DNA of 64,000 nt from Gammaproteobacteria bacterium (GCA_002731775.1 PCCP01000110.1:1-64000), one strand, 5' to 3'. Positions 17,769 through 27,366 are shown, counted from the first letter of the stretch. Numbers and translations are program-made. The notes: generated by a model from the sequence alone, not told the origin.

Positions 17769-17889
17769 AATGGCAACTGGTTGAATCAGGAGTTTAATAA
17801 TTGTTCTCTTCGCGCTGTTCTACGGGGCCGCATTGTATAGACAAACGCTTTGGGAGTCTGTGACAATTTGTCTATCTTTCCTTGTCCTG

Positions 17890-18432
17890 TCATTTAATCT
17901 TGGCTGACGATCTGGCACAGTTTGTTTTATCTGGATTCCCCGGACAAATTAACCAGGTGGATACCCTCGTCACCACAACATCCATATCCTGAGCAAGCAT
18001 ATGATCGCTGCTGGCAAATTGAGCGTTTTCATTTTTAAGTACGTAGTTATCAATAGTTCCCGGTTGCGATGCTTCCCAGTTACTCTCATCTTTAGATTGT
18101 GCGCCGGCCTGGTATGTATCATTCGTTAGTGAATGCACCATCACCTAGTCGGCGGTTAATATTTCGGTGCAGGGTTTCTCTTGTTTGCTGATGTAGTTAA
18201 CTAATTCCTGCGGCTGTCTATGCACGAAACGGCTTGCACTCCCATCTCTGGCATTCAGAGCTGGGTCTTCATCGCCGGTCTGGAGGTATATCAAGTGAGA
18301 ATAGGCCCATCCATCGATAAAGCGATCCGGAGAAAACCCATCTGAAATTTCCTCAGCGTCATTAGTTAACAGGATGGCATTGATGCTCGCCTGCTGTGCC
18401 AGGCTCGAAATCGAATAGCCAGGTGGCGGCAA
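17890..18432 (-). pseudogene. Amber-interrupted remnant of a large secreted protein (DUF1592-like)
   Basis: One continuous frame is broken only by a TAG at 18145-18147. The residues around it, TEILTAD-stop-VMVHSLTN, match the FTEILTADYVMVN-type motif I associate with DUF1592/DUF1588 proteins, where Tyr occupies the stop position. A single TAC or TAT to TAG change would explain it. The frame also begins immediately after a TAA at 18433, so the N-terminal part is missing. At about 180 codons it is far shorter than the usual length of several hundred residues. Family assignment is from memory and moderate. Confidence 0.5.
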
Positions 18433-18585
18433 TTAACAGGCCTTAAACTCTACGAAAATGAAAGTTGCACGAATTGACGGAGTTCTCTGCTGCTGTCATA
18501 ACCGAAGGTCCTTATTCGGCACAACCTTATCAGTCAATTGGGTGTTTCCAGTTGTAAAAACCCGCGACAGATGCGCCGCAAGTAT

Positions 18586-18735
18586 TTAAAAAGCTATGCC
18601 AGTTCCCACGTTGTATTTGGCACAATCATTCTTGTCATTGCTAATAACTACCCACAGCCGAAGTGCACTATCGCGCCCAAGAGTGTCGGTTTTTGAGATC
18701 TGGTCTGCATTTTCAATAAAATTATTCAGCGGGTA
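18586..18735 (-). pseudogene. Possible 3' remnant of an outer-membrane beta-barrel gene
   Basis: The 375 bases between the amber-broken remnant and the hydrolase hold no intact gene. On the minus strand, 18735 to the TAA at 18586 reads as about 49 codons ending DCAKYNVGTGIAF, with alternating hydrophobic residues and a terminal Phe as in outer-membrane barrel C-terminal strands. The frame opens after a TGA and has no start. It looks like the tail of a deleted gene. Support is weak. Confidence 0.3.
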
Positions 18736-18807
18736 TCAGCTCACCTTTATATCTCAGCCAAAAGAGGACACGGGATTCCTGCAGTCCTTTTTTCCTGAAA
18801 GATTATT

Positions 18808-19740
18808 TTATGGATTGCTCAGATAGGTCGAATACTTTGCCGCCATGTCTGCTTCCATATCAGCATCGATATAGCTCGCCAGATTATCTCTTCCGTCGAG
18901 ATGCACTTTAAGGAAGGCCAGGGAAGCCATGCCCAGTGTTTGCAGATCGGGTCCGCCATTGGCTGGCAGGTTGTGACTGCCGGTGGCAAATTCCATATAC
19001 ACTTTCGCAGTTGACGCGGGGATGGCATCGTAGAGCATGCGCGCATGATCTGCCGGAGGCGCCACAGTGTCCTCGGCGCTGGCAATTATTAGTGTGGGCA
19101 CAGTAAGTGCGCTGAGGTCGCCGGCATAGGGTTGTCCAGGTTCACAACAATAGGGCGTTAGCGGAATAACTGCCTTTATACTGTCGCCAAGCTCCACCGC
19201 TGCTTCCAGCGCACCGCCGGCACCCATGGAGTGGCCCATGATAGCGATCTTTGAGCCGTCGATTTTGTTATTCAGTGGACTGTCACTGTTATTGTTTTCA
19301 TTCTTCAAAAATTCGACACCGGCTATCAAAGCCTGTTTGCGATCGTCCAGGGAAGAATCGGGTGCGTTGGTATCCACAATCATCACCACATAACCCAGGG
19401 AAGCGAGTGCCGGCCCCCACCATTCATAGTTATCCTTGCTGGCAAGATATCCCGGCACGAAGGCGATGGCGCCGTTGGGGGCATCGAAGCTAAGGGTCAG
19501 AGGATAGAATATTGTTGCCGACGCGAACTCGGCGACGTCGACGCTTGGGTCATAGGTGCGAACTTCAAAGATTCGTTCGTCAAACTCTCGGCCTGCGGCA
19601 AAGCCTATTTGCCTGCCCTCCGGGCGATATCTGCCGGCGCTATTGTCCTGGGCAAAGCTGCTTTGGGCCAGAGTAGCTGCAAGTAAAAATGTGAGGGAAA
19701 TCAGGGCGCCGCCCAGAATCCGGCTGGTTCTTGAAATCAT
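18808..19740 (-). CDS. Secreted PETase/cutinase-like polyester hydrolase
   Basis: A 310-residue exported alpha/beta hydrolase with a signal peptide ending at about SSFAQ (residue 31). The layout follows the polyesterase-lipase-cutinase family. AIAFVPGYLASKDNYEWWGP carries the oxyanion Tyr98. GHSMGAGG carries nucleophile Ser171 and Met172. ASAEDTVAP carries Asp224, and TGSHN carries His256. The DTN motif after the second strand is also present. The position of PETase Trp185 (in APWD) falls here in TPYCC with adjacent Cys198-Cys199. A natural polyester or lipid ester is as likely a substrate as PET. Confidence 0.85.
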   Translation of the reverse strand: MISRTSRILGGALISLTFLLAATLAQSSFAQDNSAGRYRPEGRQIGFAAGREFDERIFEVRTYDPSVDVAEFASATIFYPLTLSFDAPNGAIAFVPGYLASKDNYEWWGPALASLGYVVMIVDTNAPDSSLDDRKQALIAGVEFLKNENNNSDSPLNNKIDGSKIAIMGHSMGAGGALEAAVELGDSIKAVIPLTPYCCEPGQPYAGDLSALTVPTLIIASAEDTVAPPADHARMLYDAIPASTAKVYMEFATGSHNLPANGGPDLQTLGMASLAFLKVHLDGRDNLASYIDADMEADMAAKYSTYLSNP

Positions 19741-19933
19741 TCCAGTGACCTCGCTTTAGTCGATCTTTTTATGAATAATTGGGTTGATAACATCTAATGA
19801 GTAGCTCGAATATAGCAGAGTGTCTGATGCTTAGAAAACCCATTGGACGATTCATCCACGGAAGCCAATAGACCTCCGATGCAATACCGATTATCCTCGT
19901 CGTTCACAAAAAACTGAAATTCCTTCGAACGCT

Positions 19934-20740
19934 ATGATATCTCTTATAAAAAACCTACCGAACTGCCAATTTTTCACGCATTTCCGAAACTATGTTCCGT
20001 TGCTACTACTGGCTGGATTGCAGCAGGGCCTGGCACAGGAATTCGGCGATCATCAATATACCACCGAGGCGATAGAGGCGGGTTCCCGGGTCTATACCCA
20101 ACAATGTGCTCTCTGCCACGGGCCCCAGGGCGCCCTCGTTGATGGAGTCGATCTACGACGAGGCCAATTTCCGACGGTGCGCTCCGATGCGGACCTTCGG
20201 AATTTGATCAGTTCCGGGGCCGGGGAAGGTCGCATGCCTGCGTTCGAGTTGCGGCAGGAAGAGATGAATGGCGTGATCGCCTACCTCCGGGCCGGATTCG
20301 ATCCCGACGGCATCGCCGTCAAAATAGGTGATCCGGGCAGGGGGCAGGTCCTGTTTCGGGGCAAGGGAGAATGTGCAACGTGTCATCGGGTCAACGGGAT
20401 TGGTCCTCGGACTGCGCCCGATCTCAGTTTCATCGGCGCGATTCGTACACCGGTATCCCTACAGCGCAATCTACTGGATCCAGGTACCGCGCTTCTGCCT
20501 ATTAATAAGCCTGTGCGTATCGTTACCCGCAATGAGGAGACCATTGTCGGCAGACGCCTCAATGAGGATACCTACACGGTTCAGGTGATCGATTCCCAGG
20601 AACGGCTGCGATCATTGAAAAAATCTGACCTGGTCAGCTACGAGATCAGCGATGCCCCATCCAAACAACCCACTACGCTTTCCAGCGATGAGGTGGCCGA
20701 CGTCATCAGCTACCTGCTTACTTTGAGAGGTCTGCAATGA
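19934..20740 (+). CDS. Diheme cytochrome c, electron acceptor of the adjacent quinoprotein
   Basis: A 268-residue periplasmic protein. After an N-terminal signal segment ending near GLAQ, it has two cytochrome c domains with heme motifs C58-ALC-H62 and C147-ATC-H151. Likely axial Met residues lie at EGRMPAF in the first domain, while the second is less clear. A C-terminal segment ends VADVISYLLTLRG. The stop codon overlaps the start of the following PQQ dehydrogenase gene as ATGA, so both are made together and this is the probable electron acceptor. Confidence 0.88.
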   Translation: MISLIKNLPNCQFFTHFRNYVPLLLLAGLQQGLAQEFGDHQYTTEAIEAGSRVYTQQCALCHGPQGALVDGVDLRRGQFPTVRSDADLRNLISSGAGEGRMPAFELRQEEMNGVIAYLRAGFDPDGIAVKIGDPGRGQVLFRGKGECATCHRVNGIGPRTAPDLSFIGAIRTPVSLQRNLLDPGTALLPINKPVRIVTRNEETIVGRRLNEDTYTVQVIDSQERLRSLKKSDLVSYEISDAPSKQPTTLSSDEVADVISYLLTLRGLQ

Positions 20741-22398
20741 AAGTTATTAAACCGATCTGGCTTACGATCTGCATAGCTACCATGTTGATTGTGGCCCTGA
20801 ATGTTTCTGCACAGGTCTCTTACCAACGTATTCTGAATGCCGCCGACGAGCCCGGGAACTGGTTAACCTACAACGGTGGATACTCAAGTCAGCGCTACAG
20901 TCGACTGGATCAGCTTACGCCGGAAAACGTAGACCAATTGCAATTACAGTGGACTCTGCAGAACCAGGTGTTCGGTGCCTGGCAGTCAAATCCCATTATC
21001 GTCGACGGTATTATGTATGTCACCGAGAGACCTAACAGCGTGATGGCGCTTGATGCCATCACCGGTCGCGTGTTCTGGAAATATCGCCACGTGCCCGCCG
21101 ATAATGCACTGGTCTGCTGCGGTGCCAACAACCGCGGTGTAGCCGTGCTTGGTGACAAGGTCTTCATCGGGACCCTGGACGCCCGCCTGGTGGCCCTGGA
21201 CCGCATCAACGGTCAGCCACTTTGGAACGTTGAAGTGGGCGATGTGAGTCTGGCGTACTCGGTCACCATGGCGCCATTGGCAGTGAAAGACAAAATCATC
21301 GTCGGTGTGGGCGGTGGTGAATATGGCATCCGTGGCTACGTCGCCGCCTATGATGCCAATACCGGCAAACAAGCCTGGAAGACCTACACCATTCCTGGTC
21401 CTGGTGAACCCAATCATGACAGCTGGCAGGGTGACGACTGGAAGCATGGCGGTGCGCCAGTCTGGATCACCGGCTCTTTCGATCCCGATCTGAACCTGAC
21501 TTATTGGGGGGTCGGTAACCCGGGGCCGGATTGGAACGCCGGCCAGCGTCCGGGGGACAATCTCTACTCAGACTCGGTGATCGCGCTCGATGCCGACACC
21601 GGGGAGCTGGAATGGTATTTCCAGTTCACGCCTAATGACGGTTACGACTACGATTCCGTACAGGTTCCTGTACTGGCGGATATCGTGTTCAAGGGCACAC
21701 CCACCAAGGTTATGATGTGGGCGAATCGCAACGGCTACTTCTATGTGCTTGATCGCGTCAGCGGGGAATTCCTCGTCGGCAAACCCTATGTCACCGTGAA
21801 CTGGTCCAGCGGCCTGGATGAAAACGGTCGGCCGATAACAACACCTCAGCCGGAGGGCATGCCCACTTATCCGGGTAACCAGGGCGGTACCAACTGGTAC
21901 CCACCTTCCTACAGTCCACGCACAGGCTTGTTCTACTTCAGTGCCTGGCAAGACTACGCCACAATTTATCGGGCAGAGGAATCCGAATATGAACCCGGCC
22001 GCGCATTTCTCGGGGGCGGTTTTTCCGTGCTGGCACCGGCGCCAGGTGCACCTACTATTGGTATTGGTCGTACCAACCCGATAAATAACTGGACCAATGA
22101 AGTCGGCCATGCCTCGCTCAAAGCTATGGATCCACAGACCGGTGAAGCAGTCTGGTCCTACGATCAGTTCGATGTCAGTGACAGCGGCATGCTGACCACG
22201 GCTTCGGATTTGTTGTTCACCGGCGGTAGGGAAGGCTACTTTCACGCCATCGATGCCCGCAGCGGTGACTTGTTATGGCATGTCAATCTCGGCGGGCAGA
22301 TCGTGATGGCGCCGGTTACCTACATGGTGGATGGGGTGCAGTACGTGTCGGTTATCTCCGGTCATGCCTTGTCCACATTTGCACTTCGCGACAGCTAA
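20737..22398 (+). CDS. PQQ-dependent (quinoprotein) alcohol dehydrogenase
   Basis: A 553-residue exported quinoprotein with a signal peptide ending at NVSAQ. It has eight-bladed propeller repeats with tryptophan-docking sequences (ALDAITGRVFWKY, AYDANTGKQAWKT, ALDADTGELEWYF, AIDARSGDLLWHV). The adjacent cysteines C127-C128 form the vicinal disulphide that covers PQQ in methanol and ethanol dehydrogenases. It is translationally coupled to a diheme cytochrome c. The lanthanide or calcium preference is not decided here. The substrate is probably an alcohol or aldehyde. Confidence 0.9.
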   Translation: MKVIKPIWLTICIATMLIVALNVSAQVSYQRILNAADEPGNWLTYNGGYSSQRYSRLDQLTPENVDQLQLQWTLQNQVFGAWQSNPIIVDGIMYVTERPNSVMALDAITGRVFWKYRHVPADNALVCCGANNRGVAVLGDKVFIGTLDARLVALDRINGQPLWNVEVGDVSLAYSVTMAPLAVKDKIIVGVGGGEYGIRGYVAAYDANTGKQAWKTYTIPGPGEPNHDSWQGDDWKHGGAPVWITGSFDPDLNLTYWGVGNPGPDWNAGQRPGDNLYSDSVIALDADTGELEWYFQFTPNDGYDYDSVQVPVLADIVFKGTPTKVMMWANRNGYFYVLDRVSGEFLVGKPYVTVNWSSGLDENGRPITTPQPEGMPTYPGNQGGTNWYPPSYSPRTGLFYFSAWQDYATIYRAEESEYEPGRAFLGGGFSVLAPAPGAPTIGIGRTNPINNWTNEVGHASLKAMDPQTGEAVWSYDQFDVSDSGMLTTASDLLFTGGREGYFHAIDARSGDLLWHVNLGGQIVMAPVTYMVDGVQYVSVISGHALSTFALRDS

Positions 22399-22415
22399 TC
22401 ATGAACCTGATTTTG

Positions 22416-22567
22416 GGGACGGCTGCAACTTAGCAACTTTAGAATATTTGTCGAAAATTAAATAGTTTATTTCGACAATCCCCAATACATCGAAGTGAGT
22501 TTGAGAAGATTCTCTAAGCGATGGGGGTTTTAAGTTTGGTGACTAGTTACTAAGTTGCAGCCGTCCC
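22416..22567. repeat. Inverted-repeat element (GGGACGGCTGCAACTTAG)
   Basis: Perfect 18-base arms GGGACGGCTGCAACTTAG (22416-22433) and CTAAGTTGCAGCCGTCCC (22550-22567) enclose 116 bases. A further near match exists inside (AGCAAC...GTTACT, and TGTCGAAA...TTTCGACA at about 22451-22478). It fills the space between two convergent genes. The form suits a MITE-like or REP-type dispersed element and could also act as a bidirectional terminator. Confidence 0.7.
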
Positions 22568-22577
22568 TACTGTCTTG

Positions 22578-24815
22578 CTAAAAGTTTTCGACGCGTAATA
22601 GCTCCGCTGCAATCTGCTCATCGGTGAACGGCAGACTGATCCATTGGCTCTTCGAATACAACCTGGTCATGTCTGCGTAATGGTCTGAATCCGGCTCCGG
22701 AGACTGTGAATAGGTGATAATGGCGCGAGCATCGGGCGACCCATCTTCATTCCAGCTTACAGCCTGAATATAGCTATTACCGTGGGTAATGGGGTTGTAG
22801 CCCTGTGTTTCGGCATCCAGTCGGGCAGTGATGACACTGAACATGCCACTGCCACCACCACCGCCGGGAATACCGATTTTTTCGCCGTTACGCAGTGCAA
22901 ATTGTACATCGCCCCATTTTGCATCCAGTGAAACATTGGCTTCTTGCAGTCGTGTGACTGCGGTGGTCAGGGCGGCATCTATGAAATCCTGGGTTTCACT
23001 GTTATCGATGGTGAGCCCCCTGGGAGTATGCACGGGATCGTCTACGTCGAATGGCACTGCGAAATGTGCATTGATACCGCGAGCGGCGGCAATCCAGAAT
23101 TCATTATAAATGTGGGCGCCGACACTGGTCACATCTTGTCGACGATCCCAGTTGCTAAGGATATCGCAGGCTTCAGTCAGCTCGGAGTTGTGCTTGAGTT
23201 GACAGACCTTGAGAATGTCATCGAGCAATAATTCGGCGCCATAGTTGCGGTGTTCGAACAACATGTCCTGCACCATCGACTGGTTAACTGGTTCGCCTGA
23301 ATTCAAAATCTCCTCAACCAGATTCAGGCCGGCTCGAGTACGCAGCGATCGCGTTGATTGCTCGTTACCAATAATTGGCGAGAAGCCTTCCAGGCGCATG
23401 TCCGGGTTGGATAGCCAGTAAGAGTCATTGCTATTGGTAACATATTTTTCTGTAATCAGATTGGGCTGTTGTGAGGGTGGCATCAGCCCGGGCGCGGCAG
23501 CCTCCGGATCCACCTGCCAATCACAACTGGGGTCGGAGCCGTTCAAGGTGATTATGCGTCCACCGTCACCGGCATCACAGCGTTCCAGTAATTCTGCCGA
23601 GACATTGGGGATGGCCGACATATCCGCATAAAGCGCGCCGCCAGAGCTATCTGCAGCGATGGTGTTTACAAATGCGGCGCCCTGGTACTTGCCTAAAGCT
23701 GCTTTCAGTTCGGCCACGTTGTGGGCCTGCTGTATGGCCTGATACTGATCGCCACCCCGATAGTTCTCATAGTTCACGTCCCGCATTACATACACGTACT
23801 GGTCTGTCCATGGCGTAGTGTCACTGGCAACAACCGGTCCGAGATGGGTCATGTAGGCGGTTCTGTTTACTAGCCCAGAGGGCGTTTCAACCTCTACGTC
23901 TATGACTTCAATATTCCTGATTTCATCACCCAAGCTGTAAGCCATGGGATCGCCCGGCACCAGGTCTAGCCGGAACATGGTAAATCGCAGGGCAGTGGAA
24001 ACTGTATGACTCCAGGCTATTTCCGAGCTAAAGCCGATGGCGATACGTGGACTGGCGATGAGTCCAACCCCCATCACGTCCAGTTCTCCAGGCAGGGTCA
24101 GGTGTGCCAGGTGAAATCTGGAAGCGCCCTGCCAGGGATAATGCGGATTACCCAACAGGATACCGCGGCCGTTATCGGTTAATTCCCTGCCGAAGGCGAC
24201 GGCATTGCTACCGATGGTCTCGACGTCGACTTGCAGATCGAGTGGTGTTAGCGCGGCCAGGGCAGTGCCCGGTGCAGCCGTCACTATTGCTTCAGTGACC
24301 CTGCCCAGGCCATAGCGGATGCCGGTACCGATAGCAAGGCGGGCCAGATCATTCAGATCTATAGCCTTGACCCAGGGCTGGTTATTGCAGGTTGCGGGAA
24401 ACTGGCCCTGATGAGAGCTAACAAAATGGTTATAGCCATCCACAAACCCCCTATCCATGGATTTGCTCTCATCCGAACCATAATTCAGATACTCATCAAG
24501 CTTAGCCGAGTGCAGCAGTGCTTTATGAAAGGCGTCATTGTTAATGTTGCGCTCACTGTCGCCAAAGTACCTGGCCTGTTCGCCCCGGACTGTGATCAGC
24601 TCCCGCGCCAGCACGCAGACTGTATTGGTAGCCACGGCACTGGCCAGGCCGAAGCCGAGGCCTTCCCAGTTTTCGGCCTTGATGTGAGGAATACCATAGC
24701 TGGTCCAACGAATTTCGACACCACGGGAATCGACGGCGGTTTGCGTGACTGGTTCCTCAGAACAAGCCGAGAGGAGGGCGAGTGACGCTACCGAGGCACA
24801 AACTAATTTACGCAT
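22578..24815 (-). CDS. Penicillin-acylase-family lipoprotein (PvdQ/AHL-acylase type)
   Basis: A 745-residue N-terminal-nucleophile hydrolase. The signal ends in the lipobox LSAC, predicting lipid-modified Cys18. The precursor has an alpha chain (about residues 30-190), a linker, and a beta chain beginning at the nucleophile Ser203 in ETIGSNAVAFG. The beta chain carries GNPHYPW and WSHTVS motifs typical of the acylases for acyl-homoserine lactones and lipopeptides. Autocatalytic cleavage before Ser203 is expected. Neighbouring genes are unrelated, so the substrate is open: quorum signals, fatty amides or other amides are possible. Confidence 0.88.
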   Translation of the reverse strand: MRKLVCASVASLALLSACSEEPVTQTAVDSRGVEIRWTSYGIPHIKAENWEGLGFGLASAVATNTVCVLARELITVRGEQARYFGDSERNINNDAFHKALLHSAKLDEYLNYGSDESKSMDRGFVDGYNHFVSSHQGQFPATCNNQPWVKAIDLNDLARLAIGTGIRYGLGRVTEAIVTAAPGTALAALTPLDLQVDVETIGSNAVAFGRELTDNGRGILLGNPHYPWQGASRFHLAHLTLPGELDVMGVGLIASPRIAIGFSSEIAWSHTVSTALRFTMFRLDLVPGDPMAYSLGDEIRNIEVIDVEVETPSGLVNRTAYMTHLGPVVASDTTPWTDQYVYVMRDVNYENYRGGDQYQAIQQAHNVAELKAALGKYQGAAFVNTIAADSSGGALYADMSAIPNVSAELLERCDAGDGGRIITLNGSDPSCDWQVDPEAAAPGLMPPSQQPNLITEKYVTNSNDSYWLSNPDMRLEGFSPIIGNEQSTRSLRTRAGLNLVEEILNSGEPVNQSMVQDMLFEHRNYGAELLLDDILKVCQLKHNSELTEACDILSNWDRRQDVTSVGAHIYNEFWIAAARGINAHFAVPFDVDDPVHTPRGLTIDNSETQDFIDAALTTAVTRLQEANVSLDAKWGDVQFALRNGEKIGIPGGGGGSGMFSVITARLDAETQGYNPITHGNSYIQAVSWNEDGSPDARAIITYSQSPEPDSDHYADMTRLYSKSQWISLPFTDEQIAAELLRVENF

Positions 24816-24946
24816 GATGATGGTCCCGTGTGGGCTTTATATTCATAAAAGCGGTGTCTCGGCAGTATAAGGCGGAGCTCTGCCCGGTTTCAATGGAAAC
24901 AGGAAGTCCATATAACAGATCAAAACAATAACTTTTTGGAGAAAAC

Positions 24947-25084
24947 ATGATGCAGTCATTAACTGCCTCGAGTCTGCTCCCTGGTTTGTCCGGCAATCGC
25001 GGCTTTGCGGTCGGCGAGCATGTGCGGGATGGTTTTAATCGTGCGGTCAGGGTTGATACGTTGCGCAGCTTGCCCCCATCGTAG
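24947..25084 (+). CDS. Small open reading frame in the leader region of the next PQQ gene
   Basis: The 462 bases between the acylase and the PQQ gene contain a 45-codon frame with ATG 24947 and GGAG five bases upstream. It is moderately polar and resembles no family I know (it ends VDTLRSLPPS). It may be a small protein, a leader, or the start of a broken gene, since protein-like sequence continues in another frame near 25091. Otherwise the region holds only the ribosome binding site of the gene at 25278. Confidence 0.25.
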   Translation: MMQSLTASSLLPGLSGNRGFAVGEHVRDGFNRAVRVDTLRSLPPS

Positions 25085-25277
25085 CCACATTTGGGAGTCA
25101 GACCGGCGCAATTCTTCCTGGCACTGGCGGGGGCCGAGGCAGCTGGGTCTTACACAAGCAGAAAAGCGTGGTCTGGGACCTTATATTTCGGTACTCTTCG
25201 GGGCTGGGATATTCAGTCGCAAGCTCGTCCATGTTTCGCCACTGTAATTTCACCGTTAATTATTACTGGAGGAGTTT

Positions 25278-27299
25278 ATGCATACTCTAATTACAAAAAG
25301 AATTTCACTGCTTGCAGCTGTCCTGGTGGTGTTTTCTTCGAATCTGGTAGTCGCTCAAGGCACCACCGAATGGCTAACCCTGGGTGGCGATTATGCCCAT
25401 ACCCGATCTACACTAGCCGACGAGATTACGGCAGAAAATTTTGCTGAGCTTGATGTCGCCTGGGAGTGGGATGGCGCCAGCTTCGGCGCTGTGAGCGGAC
25501 GCTCTACTCCTTCCTTGATCGACGGCAAGCTATATACTGTGGCTGGTAACAAGCGCTATGTAATCGCGCTCGATCCCAAAACCGGCGAAACCATCTGGTC
25601 GTATCGCGAACCCGATACCCCCCGTGGCGAGTACTCCATGCGTGCCGATTATGGCAAGGGCGTGGGTTATGCCAAGATCGATGGCAGGGGTGTGATTTAT
25701 ATCATCTCACCCGGATTTTTCCTGACCGCCCTGGATGCCGAGACCGGTGTTCCTATTGAAGGCTTCGGTCGACCCGTTCCTATCGACGGCTTCCCGCAAA
25801 CCGGCGTTGTCGATTTGTTGGCTGATCTGGGACATCCCTATGACCCTTATGAGGGGCTGCCTCTGGAAACCGGTTATATCACCTCCTCCTCTCCACCGCT
25901 GGTGGTTAATGACGTGATTATCGTCGGCAACTCGGCGGAGCAAGGTTACCATCAGTCCCGTATCGAAAATGTGCCGGGTGACATCCTGGCCTATGATGCT
26001 CACACCGGTGCCCTGAAGTGGAAATTCAACGTGATCCCACAGCCAGGCGAGTACGGCCATGAGACCTGGGAAAATGATGCCTGGGAATGGACGGGCGATG
26101 TGTCTTCATGGGCGCCTCTATCCGCCGATCCTGAAAACAACCTGGTTTTTATTCCCACCAATAGCGCCACCATCGATTACTATGGTGTCTTCCGACCTGG
26201 AGATAATCTCTATGGGGCGAGTATCATCGCGCTTGATACCCGTACCGGGGAACGGGCCTGGCATTTTCAGATGGTTCATCATGAAGTCTGGAATTTCGAC
26301 AATCCGACAGCACCGGTGCTGCTCGATCTGAACATGCCGGGTCGAGGCAGCGTACCTGCTGTCATGCAAGTGACGAAGCAATCCTGGGTCTATGCCTTCG
26401 ATCGCATTACCGGTGAGCCCCTGTGGCCAATCGTGGAGCGACCCGTGCCTGCGTCCATCGTCCCGGGCGAGGTGCTGTCTCCGACGCAACCCCATGTTAC
26501 GAAACCAGCCCCTTACGACATACAGGGCATAACTATCGACGATCTGGCGGATTTCACACCGGAGATCCGGCGCCAGGCAATCGAAGCCCTGGCGGATTAT
26601 CAGATGGGGCCACTGTTCAACCCACCCATTCATGCCGGCAATTCAACCGGCAAATTTGCCGCCATGAACTGCCCCGGTGGTGGTGGCGGCGCCAACATCA
26701 CCGCGCCTGCGGTGGCTGATCCTGCTACTGGAATGCTCTATATTTCCTCCCACAGTTCCTGCTTCGCGCTGCGTCTGATTCCCGGTGAGGAAGCTGACCT
26801 GCTGTATCCAAATACTACGGGTGCAACACTGTCTGAGTGGGCGAATGCGGGTCCCGGTGCGACTGCAAGGCCGCCGCGACATCCGGCAGGCATCCCCATC
26901 TTGAAGCCACCCTATAGTCGCATTACCGCTATCGATATGAACACCGGTGAACATGCCTGGATGATTCCTACTGGGGAAACCTCGGACCGAATCCTGAATA
27001 ATCCAGCCCTCGCTGGCATCGATATCGGCAACACCGGCACCGGTGCACTGGTGCCGATGGTAGTCACTGCCAATATGCTGGTTTATTCAGATTCCGCCCA
27101 TGACGGCACGCCGATGCTGTACGCCATCGATAAGGCCAGTGGTGAAATCATGGCACAGACAGAAGCACCGGCACGTAGCAGCTATGGCATGAGTTCATGG
27201 GTGCACGATGGTCATCAGTACATCATCTTACAAACCGGCTCCAAGCTGACAGCGATGGCATTACCCGGTGCGATGGTGGAGGCAGGCGCCGCCCACTAA
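25278..27299 (+). CDS. Secreted PQQ-dependent dehydrogenase
   Basis: A 673-residue exported quinoprotein of the glucose dehydrogenase-like class. The signal peptide ends VVAQ, and a GGAGGAG ribosome binding site precedes the ATG. Propeller motifs include ALDPKTGETIWSY, AYDAHTGALKWKF, ALDTRTGERAWHF and AFDRITGEPLWPI, plus NCPGGGGGANI. The vicinal Cys pair of alcohol dehydrogenases is absent. It lacks a cytochrome domain and has no cytochrome gene beside it, so its electron acceptor lies elsewhere. A strong terminator follows, indicating a single-gene transcript. Confidence 0.88.
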   Translation: MHTLITKRISLLAAVLVVFSSNLVVAQGTTEWLTLGGDYAHTRSTLADEITAENFAELDVAWEWDGASFGAVSGRSTPSLIDGKLYTVAGNKRYVIALDPKTGETIWSYREPDTPRGEYSMRADYGKGVGYAKIDGRGVIYIISPGFFLTALDAETGVPIEGFGRPVPIDGFPQTGVVDLLADLGHPYDPYEGLPLETGYITSSSPPLVVNDVIIVGNSAEQGYHQSRIENVPGDILAYDAHTGALKWKFNVIPQPGEYGHETWENDAWEWTGDVSSWAPLSADPENNLVFIPTNSATIDYYGVFRPGDNLYGASIIALDTRTGERAWHFQMVHHEVWNFDNPTAPVLLDLNMPGRGSVPAVMQVTKQSWVYAFDRITGEPLWPIVERPVPASIVPGEVLSPTQPHVTKPAPYDIQGITIDDLADFTPEIRRQAIEALADYQMGPLFNPPIHAGNSTGKFAAMNCPGGGGGANITAPAVADPATGMLYISSHSSCFALRLIPGEEADLLYPNTTGATLSEWANAGPGATARPPRHPAGIPILKPPYSRITAIDMNTGEHAWMIPTGETSDRILNNPALAGIDIGNTGTGALVPMVVTANMLVYSDSAHDGTPMLYAIDKASGEIMAQTEAPARSSYGMSSWVHDGHQYIILQTGSKLTAMALPGAMVEAGAAH

Positions 27300-27327
27300 T
27301 CGCCAGTCGAAAATGATGGATGATCGC

Positions 27328-27366
27328 AAGGGCTGGAGAGACTCTTTTCTCCAGCCCTTTTCTTTT
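27328..27366 (+). terminator. Rho-independent terminator after the PQQ gene
   Basis: An 11-base perfect stem, AAGGGCTGGAG / CTCCAGCCCTT, with a ten-base loop is followed by TTTCTTTTC. It lies 29 bases after the stop codon. Confidence 0.85.

Noticed and set aside
21568-22245. 225-codon open frame on the minus strand inside the PQQ dehydrogenase
   Set aside because: It is the shadow of a quinoprotein with clear repeats and has no recognisable motif.
24947-25260. Broken LysR-type regulator upstream of the PQQ gene
   Set aside because: Some protein-like segments occur in two frames, but no helix-turn-helix pattern could be supported.
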